From VXNF01 sp964291305 (GTDB lineage: Bacteria > Actinomycetota > Acidimicrobiia > Acidimicrobiales > CATQHL01), in the NCBI GenBank assembly GCA_964291305.2, contig OZ219783.1:1-64000 (forward strand): a stretch of 64,000 bases of DNA, given 5' to 3'. Positions 40,479-48,091 of this stretch are shown piece after piece (within the stretch, counting starts at the first letter, position 1; each line of letters begins with the position of its first letter). The translations under genes and the position numbers were made by a program. Under the pieces are notes generated by a model. That model did no database searches, was not told the DNA's origin, and saw nothing but the letters and a program-made list of their open reading frames with translations.

Positions 40479-41503
40479 GCCTTCACGCATGCCACTGCCC
40501 GATCTTCGACTGGGCGTAGTTCGGGGACACCCTCGCGGCATTCGGGGCCAACCAACGAGCACCGATCAGCGAAGGCACACTCCCCGAGTTCGTCAACCAG
40601 GGTCGGTACAGTGCCGCCAATGGCGTACATTCGGCGCTGATCGACTGTCACGAACGCCTTGAGCAGGGCGCTGGTGTACGGATTCTTGGGCTCTCCCACC
40701 ACCGCGGCGGTCGATCCGGTCTCCATCACTCGTCCGGCGTACATCACCGTAGTGTGTTCGCAGTGACTGCGAGCCACGGCAATGTCGTGGGTGATCAGCA
40801 GCAGTGAAGCTCCCCGGGAGGACACCTGTTCCACCACGAGTTCCAGCACCTGCTGCTGCAAGGTGGCGTCGAGGCCCGTAGTGGGTTCATCGGCAATAAG
40901 CAGATCGGGTCGACAGGAAAGCGCCATGGCCAAAGCGGCCCGCTGCGCCATGCCGCCGGAGTACTGGTGCACGTAGTCTTTGGCTCGGCGCGCGGCGTTG
41001 GGAATGCCCATATCCATCAGCAGATCAACGGCCTGCAGCCAGCTCTCCTTGCGGCTGGCGTCGCTGTGAACTCGGATCACTTCGGCAATCTGACCACCCA
41101 CAGTGAGTACCGGGTTCAGCGAAGCTCGGGGGTTCTGGAACATGATCGCCATACGCCGGCCCCGCAACTCGCGCAGGCGCCGCTCGGAGGCTCCGATGAG
41201 TTCCTCGCCGACTAGGCGAATGGAGCCGCGAATGATCTCGGCACCATGAGGCAAAAGGCCCAGCACGGCTGCCGCCGTGAGGCTCTTACCCGAACCCGAC
41301 TCGCCAACTAGGGCCATGCGTTGCCCGCTAGCAACCTGCAAGCGGATGCCCTGAAGCGGGATGGACCGCCGTTTAGCTGCCGACCCGAAGCCGACGGTCA
41401 GGTCCACCACGTCCAGGGCGGGTACTTCCAAGGGGTCTGCCGCCAGCGACTCGGACGACTCCGGGCTCAGGGGTGAGTCGAGGGACTGGCCGCTGACTCT
41501 CAC
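40475..41503 (-). CDS. Oligopeptide-type ABC transporter ATPase (OppD/DppD)
   Basis: The 342-residue ATPase has Walker A GESGSGKSLTAAA, signature YSGGMAQRAALAMAL, Walker B LLIADEPTTGLD and the C-terminal Opp domain (CAFADRCSLVGPECREGVPEL). It powers the importer together with the OppF-like subunit. The N-terminus carries ~25 extra polar residues. GTG start, overlapping the permease stop (GTGA, 41500-41503). Confidence 0.93.
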   Translation of the reverse strand: MRVSGQSLDSPLSPESSESLAADPLEVPALDVVDLTVGFGSAAKRRSIPLQGIRLQVASGQRMALVGESGSGKSLTAAAVLGLLPHGAEIIRGSIRLVGEELIGASERRLRELRGRRMAIMFQNPRASLNPVLTVGGQIAEVIRVHSDASRKESWLQAVDLLMDMGIPNAARRAKDYVHQYSGGMAQRAALAMALSCRPDLLIADEPTTGLDATLQQQVLELVVEQVSSRGASLLLITHDIAVARSHCEHTTVMYAGRVMETGSTAAVVGEPKNPYTSALLKAFVTVDQRRMYAIGGTVPTLVDELGECAFADRCSLVGPECREGVPELRPVEDRAVACVKA

Positions 41504-42492
41504 GGTGCGTGCCTTACACGATCAGACAACTGGTTGAGGGTCAAAACGGTCACCAGAATCGCCAGACCGGGGAAGACCGAAACCCACCAGCGACCATAGA
41601 CGAGCTGTTCGTAGCCTTCACGCACCATGGCGCCCCATTCGGGGGTGGGAACCGGGACACCCAAACCGACGAAGCTCAGGGCCGCCAGAATCTGGATAGC
41701 CCACGCCACGTTCACCGAGAACTGCGCCAGGATCACTTGCCTGACGTTGGGCAAGATGTGGCGGAACAGGATCGTCAACTGGCGCTGACCGGCGCAGCGA
41801 GCTGCCAACACAAAGTCAGCATTCACGATGGGCGCTACGGCGCTACGGGTCAGACGCAAGTAGACTGGCACGTTCACCAGAGCGATGATGAAGATCAGGA
41901 TGGGGATGCTCGGCCCTACGGCGGCGACTATGCCCAGCGCCAAAAGCAGCGTTGGAAACGCCTGGAACGACTCCGAAATGCGCAACAGCAAGGAGTCGAA
42001 GAGACCGCCCCTAACGATCGCCAAAGCCCCCAAGGGCATTCCCACAATCACCGCTAAGGCCGCAGCGCTAAAGCCAACGCCAAGGTCCAGGCGTGCCCCG
42101 TGGATCACCCTGGCGAAGATGTCCCGGCCAAACTGGTCGGTGCCGAACCAAAGATCACCGCTGGGACCGGTGAGCGACTCGCCCGCGCTGAGCATGAGTG
42201 GATCTCGCGTGAAAAGCGGCCCGATGAGCGCCAGCAGAATTAGGGCCAACATGACAGCCACGGCAGGCCGGATCGCTCGGCGCTGCGAGTCCCAGACCGC
42301 CGGAGCTAGGACGACCGCTAGCAGCGAAACCACCACCCGCAACGCCCGCCACTCCGAATCCCAGGCCAGGGTGGCGAGCAAGCCAGCTAGCGCCACGAGG
42401 ACGGCGAGCACTCGAACCCAACGCGAGGCGGTCAGCGAGCGGCGTGCTACTGGTGCAGCAGTAACCGGAGATGCCGGCGGTGCAGTGCTCAC
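41500..42492 (-). CDS. Oligopeptide-type ABC transporter permease (OppC/DppC)
   Basis: This is one of two membrane subunits of the importer. The 330-residue protein has an ~80-residue N-terminal part with extra helices, the SGDLWFGTDQFGRDIFARV block typical of DppC, and the EAA loop (AARCAGQRQLTILFRHILPN) that contacts the ATPase. GTG start; the stop of the upstream permease overlaps it as GTGA (42489-42492). Confidence 0.93.
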   Translation of the reverse strand: MSTAPPASPVTAAPVARRSLTASRWVRVLAVLVALAGLLATLAWDSEWRALRVVVSLLAVVLAPAVWDSQRRAIRPAVAVMLALILLALIGPLFTRDPLMLSAGESLTGPSGDLWFGTDQFGRDIFARVIHGARLDLGVGFSAAALAVIVGMPLGALAIVRGGLFDSLLLRISESFQAFPTLLLALGIVAAVGPSIPILIFIIALVNVPVYLRLTRSAVAPIVNADFVLAARCAGQRQLTILFRHILPNVRQVILAQFSVNVAWAIQILAALSFVGLGVPVPTPEWGAMVREGYEQLVYGRWWVSVFPGLAILVTVLTLNQLSDRVRHAP

Positions 42493-43496
42493 GTTCGTGT
42501 CCGTGGGTCGATGATGAAGTGCAGAATGTCCATGATCAAATACACGATGATGTAACTGCAGGCACTCAGGAGAACCGCGGCCAATACCGGGGCATAGTCC
42601 GAGGCGTTGATGGAGTCGATGGCGTACTTGCCGATCCCCGGCCAGGCGAAGACGAACTCCACCAGGACTGTCCCGCCCAGTAGATAGCCATACATCATGG
42701 CGGCCATGGTGGACACCGGCAGCAGCACGTTAGGTAAGGCGTGGCGTAGGACAATGGAGCGCTCCGGCACGCCCAGAGCCCGGGCCGAGCGGATGTGGTG
42801 CGAGGCCATGGTCTCGCGCATGAAGCCGCGTGTGACGCGCAGCAGCGGCGCCCCCGTGGTGATCGCCAGCGTGATCGCTGGTAGAGCCAGTTGTGCCAGG
42901 GCAGAGCGCAGCGCCCCCCAGTCACCGGCTATTAGCGAGTCGAGGGTGTAGAGCCCAGTTACGTCGGGAGGGACCACTCCCAGCGAGCGACCAATGGGAG
43001 CGGGCGCGAAATCCAAGTGGAAGAAGAAAACCAAGATCAGGATGATTCCCAACCAGAATTCTGGGATGGACACACCTAGCCCGGAGGCCAGGTTCGCTAA
43101 CCGATCCGAGAGGGAGCGGCGCCGCAGCGCCGAGACCACCCCGAAGGGAACCGACCAGCACACAGCCAGAATCGCCGCCACGGAGGCCAACTCAATGGTG
43201 GCCGGCCAGCGCACAGCAATGTCAGTAGTCACCGGGTTTTTGGTCCGCCAACTGTCACCCAGATCGCCCGAGAAGAGCTGGCGCATGTAATGGCCGTACT
43301 GCTCGATTATCGGACGATCGAGGCCTAGCCGCTCGACGACCGCCTCGACGGTGGACTCGTCAGCCTGCACTCCCACGATGAGGTAAGCGGGGTTTCCCGG
43401 CAGCACGCGGGTCACCACGAAGGTGATAAGCGACACGCCAAACAAGGCCACCACTAGGAAAATCAGCCGACGGCCTATGTAGATGGCAAGCGGCAC
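42489..43496 (-). CDS. Oligopeptide-type ABC transporter permease (OppB/DppB)
   Basis: The 335-residue membrane subunit starts with the family's RRLIFLVVALFGVSLITFVV helix. It has the PDVTGLYTLDSL region and the EAA loop ARALGVPERSIVLRHALPN. It is the first of the four overlapping transport genes and lies 56 bp after the racemase gene. No binding-protein gene is present in this run. Confidence 0.93.
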   Translation of the reverse strand: MPLAIYIGRRLIFLVVALFGVSLITFVVTRVLPGNPAYLIVGVQADESTVEAVVERLGLDRPIIEQYGHYMRQLFSGDLGDSWRTKNPVTTDIAVRWPATIELASVAAILAVCWSVPFGVVSALRRRSLSDRLANLASGLGVSIPEFWLGIILILVFFFHLDFAPAPIGRSLGVVPPDVTGLYTLDSLIAGDWGALRSALAQLALPAITLAITTGAPLLRVTRGFMRETMASHHIRSARALGVPERSIVLRHALPNVLLPVSTMAAMMYGYLLGGTVLVEFVFAWPGIGKYAIDSINASDYAPVLAAVLLSACSYIIVYLIMDILHFIIDPRTRT

Positions 43497-43552
43497 AGAG
43501 CGCTCCTTAGCGGAAGCTCCGCCCGGGGTAGCTAGTCGCCGATCTCACGGCG

Positions 43553-44299
43553 TTAGAACTTGCGACCCGCGCCAGCCAGCATCTCGGCGTAGCGAACTGG
43601 TGTAATCAACGGATCCAGCACCGGGATCGGCAGCCGATCTCTCACCGGCCCCAGCAGTCCAGACCAGATCGTGCAGGCGAAGAACAGCACCGTGGCGTCA
43701 TGGTCCCGCCAAGCCGCCTCGGCGGCATCGCCCGCTGGACCGGCTACCGCATCCGCCATGCCCCGCCGCACCGTGGCCCGCAACTCTCGGGGGTTCTCGT
43801 TTACGAGTTGGTCCACTAGGTCGGCGGGCGGATGCGGGCACGGAGCCGAGAACACGCCGGCGAAGCTGGACTCGCCGCTGTAAGAGTGCACCAACCTTCG
43901 CACCCAGTTGGCGTCTTGTGGCAAGTTCTCGCCTTGGCCGCTTTCAATCCGTGGGGCCACAACAGCCAGCCGCCCCAAGGCGCGCCCGGTGGCGATCGCC
44001 GCCTCCATGGGTGCGGTCACCGGGATCGACACCAACTCCTTGGCGTCCACCAGCCCCGGGTCAGAGGCGCAGCCGATCACCACAGCGTCGAAACCGTCAC
44101 GCTCGCCGGCTTGCACAGCCGACAACAACTGGTTCATCAGCAGCGACGCCGCCGGCAAGAACGCCGTCTCCGGCACGCCCGTGCCGGCGAGCGAGCGCAC
44201 AGTCAACTCGGTGTCCGAACTGATCGCCGGCCGAACCACGTCATCGACGAGTTCGTCGTATACGTCCACCCCCAGCGGGTTGATTAGCAGAATGCGCAT
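43553..44299 (-). CDS. Aspartate/glutamate/hydantoin racemase family protein
   Basis: The family moves a proton between two catalytic cysteines without cofactor. The 248-residue protein has both: IGCASDPGLVDAKE and FFACTIWSGLLGP. The N-terminal LINPLG is typical of hydantoin racemases (INPN..). It lies 47 bp downstream of hyuA, which supports a role in racemising a hydantoin-like or ATC-like substrate before ring opening. Confidence 0.87.
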   Translation of the reverse strand: MRILLINPLGVDVYDELVDDVVRPAISSDTELTVRSLAGTGVPETAFLPAASLLMNQLLSAVQAGERDGFDAVVIGCASDPGLVDAKELVSIPVTAPMEAAIATGRALGRLAVVAPRIESGQGENLPQDANWVRRLVHSYSGESSFAGVFSAPCPHPPADLVDQLVNENPRELRATVRRGMADAVAGPAGDAAEAAWRDHDATVLFFACTIWSGLLGPVRDRLPIPVLDPLITPVRYAEMLAGAGRKF

Positions 44300-44346
44300 G
44301 GGTATTCCTCCTTAGGTTGTGGTCTCGCCCGGTCAGGCTGAGAGGC

Positions 44347-46368
44347 TCAGGCTCGTCGCAGTACTAGGTGCCCGTGGGCTGAGACCGACGCCGTCCAAGA
44401 CGGGGGCACGAGCGTCGTACAGGCGTCCTCCAAGACGATGGCCGGGCCGGCGACGCTGGCGCCGGCGGGGAGCACCTCGCGTCGATGCACCGGAGTGGTC
44501 AGCCAGGACCCGGCGAACCAGGTGCGCTCGACCGCGACAGGATCTCCCGCCTCGCCGGCCGGCAACTCGACTGCCGCCGGGCGGCGCAACGAGCCGCGCG
44601 CCGTCAGCCGCAGGTTCACAAACTCGACATCCTCTGCAGGGTTGCTATGGCCGTAACGCACCTCGTGCGCCTCGGCAAACCGTTGGGGCAACTCGGCCAG
44701 CAGCTCAGCGGCGGAATCGCCGGTGGACAGGGGAAGCGTCACGGTGTACTCCTGGCCCACGTAGCGCAGATCGGCTGACGGCTCTAGGACAATGGCCCGC
44801 TCGTCCACGCCGTCTTCCTTGACCATCAGGCGGGCTCGTTCGGCCAGCTCGGCGAGAGTGGCCTCTAGCGCCTCACCGTCTACCTCGGATACGCCCAGGT
44901 AGAAGCTCTGCACCACATCGTGGCGGATGTCGGCATGCAACATGCCATAGGCCGACAGCACACCGGGATCGGCCGGTACTACAACGGTGTCTATCTCCAA
45001 CTCGTCAGCTAATGCTGCGGCGTGCAGCGGGCCGGCCCCGCCGAAAGCCACCAGCGCAAACGAGCGGGGATCGATACCCCGTAGCACAGTGATCTCCCGA
45101 ATAGCGTTCGCCATGGTGGAGTCGGCCACGGCCACCATGCCCGTAGCGAGTTCGTCGGCGTTCAGACCCAGCGCCTCTCCCACAGTGCTCAAGGCACTTG
45201 AGGCTGCAGCAGCATTTAGCTGCATGCCTCCGGCCAACCGGGCGACCGAGGGCAACCGGCCCAGGTGCAGGTTGGCGTCGGTGACGGTCGGCTCATCGCC
45301 CCCGCCGCCGTAACACGCTGGTCCCGGCTCGGCCCCGGCCGAACGTGGCCCTACCCGCAGACCCCCGGCCGAGACGTGGCCGACGCTGCCACCGCCAGCC
45401 CCGATCGTATGGATAGCAACCGTCGGGGACAGCACGGGGTGGCGTTCCATTTCCGATTCCAAATCCACATCCGCTTCGCCTTCCACCACCAGGCTCACGT
45501 CGAAGGAGGTACCTCCCATGTCCACGCAGATCAGGCGGCTGACGTCTATCTCGTCGCTGAGGTCCCCCGCGGTAGCTACACAAGCGATCGTGCCGCCGAC
45601 CGGTCCCGAGAACAGAGTTTGGATGGCTTTGCGCCGGGCCAGGGCGGCTGTCATCACGCCGCCGTTTGACTGCATCACCCGCAGCGGGCCCCGCAACCCT
45701 CGGGCGCTGACCTCCTGCTCTAACTCGGCTAGGTACTTTTGCACGATCGGGGCCACGTAGGCGGCGATGGCGGTAGTGCTGGTGCGCTCATACTCCCGCC
45801 ACTCGGGGGCGATCTCGTGGCTGCAAACCACCGCCAGTGGCGGAGCAGCATCGGCGAGCAGTTCGGCGACTCGCTGCTCGTGCTCGGGATTGGCATAAGA
45901 ATGCAGCAAGCAGACAGCCACGGCCTCGAACTCGCTGCCAAGCCGGTGGCCTAAGGCCCGCACAGCGGCTTCGTCCAGCGGTTCCAGCACCGTGCCGTCG
46001 GCCGCTAGCCGTTCGTCGATCTCGAAGATCCAGCGCCGCGGCACCAGTGGTGTTGGCTGGCGGTAGCGCACGTTGTACATGTCCGGGCGGTTGGCCCGGC
46101 CTAACTCGTAGACGTCGCGGAAGCCGCGAGTGGTGAGCAACGCAACCTTGGCGCCACGGCGCTCTAGGAAGGCGTTGAGGCCCGCCGTGGTGCCGTGGGT
46201 GATGGAGTCCAAGCGGCCCCAGTCCACCTCGAGTTGCTCGAGTGCCTCCAGCACTCCGTCATGCAGCCGGCGGGTCGTGGTCAGAACCTTGGCCGTTCGA
46301 ATCCGGCCTTCATCGTCTACCGCCACTGCGTCGGTGAACGTCCCGCCAATGTCAACGCCTACCCGCAT
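44347..46368 (-). CDS. hyuA: Hydantoinase A/5-oxoprolinase alpha-type subunit
   Basis: HyuA is the ATP-binding half of the hydantoinase/oxoprolinase complex. The 673-residue protein begins with VGVDIGGTFTDAVAVDD and has the actin-like ATPase blocks LLTTRGFRDVYELGR, CVDMGGTSFDVSLV and VAFGGAGPLHAAALA. Length fits the family. It is the first gene of a 14-gene minus-strand run; a terminator for amt lies 60 bp upstream, so its promoter is in the 46370-46430 region. Confidence 0.94.
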   Translation of the reverse strand: MRVGVDIGGTFTDAVAVDDEGRIRTAKVLTTTRRLHDGVLEALEQLEVDWGRLDSITHGTTAGLNAFLERRGAKVALLTTRGFRDVYELGRANRPDMYNVRYRQPTPLVPRRWIFEIDERLAADGTVLEPLDEAAVRALGHRLGSEFEAVAVCLLHSYANPEHEQRVAELLADAAPPLAVVCSHEIAPEWREYERTSTTAIAAYVAPIVQKYLAELEQEVSARGLRGPLRVMQSNGGVMTAALARRKAIQTLFSGPVGGTIACVATAGDLSDEIDVSRLICVDMGGTSFDVSLVVEGEADVDLESEMERHPVLSPTVAIHTIGAGGGSVGHVSAGGLRVGPRSAGAEPGPACYGGGGDEPTVTDANLHLGRLPSVARLAGGMQLNAAAASSALSTVGEALGLNADELATGMVAVADSTMANAIREITVLRGIDPRSFALVAFGGAGPLHAAALADELEIDTVVVPADPGVLSAYGMLHADIRHDVVQSFYLGVSEVDGEALEATLAELAERARLMVKEDGVDERAIVLEPSADLRYVGQEYTVTLPLSTGDSAAELLAELPQRFAEAHEVRYGHSNPAEDVEFVNLRLTARGSLRRPAAVELPAGEAGDPVAVERTWFAGSWLTTPVHRREVLPAGASVAGPAIVLEDACTTLVPPSWTASVSAHGHLVLRRA

Positions 46369-46428
46369 CAGATCCTCCCTGCGACCAGCGCGAGCCTAGA
46401 CGCTGCCAGCGAGGTGGGCATCTGAGCG

Positions 46429-46449
46429 AAAACAACCCCCTTAGGGGGT
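46429..46449 (-). terminator. Intrinsic terminator after amt
   Basis: On the minus strand ACCCCC-TAA-GGGGGT is followed by TGTTTT, a compact stem with a U-rich tail, about 20 bp after the amt stop. It separates amt from hyuA. Confidence 0.8.
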
Positions 46450-46469
46450 CCGGTGAAGTGCCGGTTCCA

Positions 46470-47864
46470 CTAGGGCTGCTCGTAGGCGCGTTCGTCGCGG
46501 GGCATGGGATCGTTGGGGTACGCGCCGGCTCCGTGCTCGGAGAGATCCAGACCTCGCGCCTCCTCCGCCGGCGGCACTCGCAGCACCCCAAAGCGCTTAA
46601 GCAGTGCGAACAAGGTGCCCGTGGTGGCTAAAGTCCAGGCCAGGATGATTAGCACGAAGACCAGCTGCACGAGCAGCTGCCAGCCCCCGCCGCCGTAGAA
46701 GAGCCCGGCGTTCTCTCGCCCCAGGAAGGCATCGTCGTAGCGAGCAAAAAGGCCTACGGCGAGCGTGCCCCAGACGCCGCAAACCCCGTGGACCGACACG
46801 GCCCCAACCGGATCATCCACCCTTTTGCGCTCAACGAAGAAAACCGAGTACACGACCAGCACGCCAGCCACCGCGCCGGTCACCAGCGAGCCGAGCACGT
46901 TCATGCTGGCACAGCCGGCTGTGATGCCAACAAGTCCCGCCAGGGTGCCGTTGCCCGCCAGGGCTACGTCTGGCTTGCCAGTCTTCAACCACACCGTGGC
47001 GCCCGCGGTCAGAGTGCTCGCCGCGGCAGCCACAGCTGTGTTGAGGGCAACCACCATGACGACACTGTCAGCGGCCAACTCCGAACCGGCGTTGAAGCCA
47101 AACCAGCCCAACCACAGGATGAACACGCCCAGAATCGTCATCGGCATGGAATGGCCCGGGATGGGGCGAGAGCGGCCATCTGGGCCGTACTTTCCCAGGC
47201 GCGGTCCCAAGAAAATCGCTCCCATAAGTGCGGCCCAGCCTCCCGTGGAATGCACCACCGTTGAGCCCGCAAAGTCGCTGTAGACAGCCCCGCCGAGGGA
47301 GATTTCGGCGATGAGGCCGCCACCCCAAGTCCAGTGCACGACCATGGGGTAGATGAACGCCGACATCACCAGGCTGAAGAGCAGGTAGGACTTGAATCGA
47401 GCCCGCTCGGCCATCGCGCCCGAGGCGATCGTGACTGCTGTGGCAGCAAACACCACCTGGAAGAAAAAGAAAGCCGCGGTAGAGAGGTTGCCGACCCCGC
47501 TGGAACCAAACTCGAACAGGTCGCTGCCGGATAAGAAGAATCCCTCAGTGCCCCACCAGGCGTTTCCGGCACCAAAGGCTAAGCCGTAACCCACCGCCAG
47601 GAAGGCCAGCACACCCACGCTCATATCCGCCAGATTCTTAGCCATGATGTTGGTGACGTTCTTGGCCCGCGTCAGCCCCGCCTCCAGCAAAGCGAAGCCT
47701 GCTTGCATGAAGAAGACAAGCGCCCCCGCTACTAGCACCCAAACATTGTCTAAAACGGCCTGAACCGCATTAGCCGGGTCGGTGGTCTGCGCCGCCGCGG
47801 GTGTACTGAAGATCGCGACTACCGCGCCGATGGCGCCCAGCGCCATCAGTGTTCGACGTTTCAT
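46470..47864 (-). CDS. amt: Ammonium transporter (Amt family)
   Basis: The protein moves ammonium across the membrane. With the ATG at 47864 it has 464 residues, starting with a signal-like segment ending ATPAAAQ. About eleven helices follow, with the family blocks FFMQAGFALLEAGLTRAKN, DFAGSTVVHSTGGWAAL, and the conserved pore histidines in VHWTWGGG and VHGVCGVWG. GAGAGG lies upstream of the chosen start; the open frame to 47978 is less likely. No glnK is adjacent. It is divergent from the EtfD-like gene, with 227 bp between that probably hold both promoters. Confidence 0.94.
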   Translation of the reverse strand: MKRRTLMALGAIGAVVAIFSTPAAAQTTDPANAVQAVLDNVWVLVAGALVFFMQAGFALLEAGLTRAKNVTNIMAKNLADMSVGVLAFLAVGYGLAFGAGNAWWGTEGFFLSGSDLFEFGSSGVGNLSTAAFFFFQVVFAATAVTIASGAMAERARFKSYLLFSLVMSAFIYPMVVHWTWGGGLIAEISLGGAVYSDFAGSTVVHSTGGWAALMGAIFLGPRLGKYGPDGRSRPIPGHSMPMTILGVFILWLGWFGFNAGSELAADSVVMVVALNTAVAAAASTLTAGATVWLKTGKPDVALAGNGTLAGLVGITAGCASMNVLGSLVTGAVAGVLVVYSVFFVERKRVDDPVGAVSVHGVCGVWGTLAVGLFARYDDAFLGRENAGLFYGGGGWQLLVQLVFVLIILAWTLATTGTLFALLKRFGVLRVPPAEEARGLDLSEHGAGAYPNDPMPRDERAYEQP

Positions 47865-48091
47865 TGGAGTGCCTCTCTGGTTCAGCCCGTGTCGGTTCGC
47901 CCGACGCTGGACGAGGAGACGACTCCCTTGGCGCAATCGCACCATACCTGCCGAGCCAGCAAATCGCTGCAATCTCACTTCGATGCTCGTAACCTCGCTG
48001 GTCGGATGAGCATTCCAGCGTGTCGCGTCTGGGCACTGTTACGCCAAGGAACTACCGTGCCAGCGTCGATACCCGTAGCCTCAGCGAACAT

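Noticed and set aside
44319..44822. Arg/Pro-rich frames antisense to hyuA
   Set aside because: Composition is typical of the opposite strand of a GC-rich gene; there are no motifs and the sense gene is secure.
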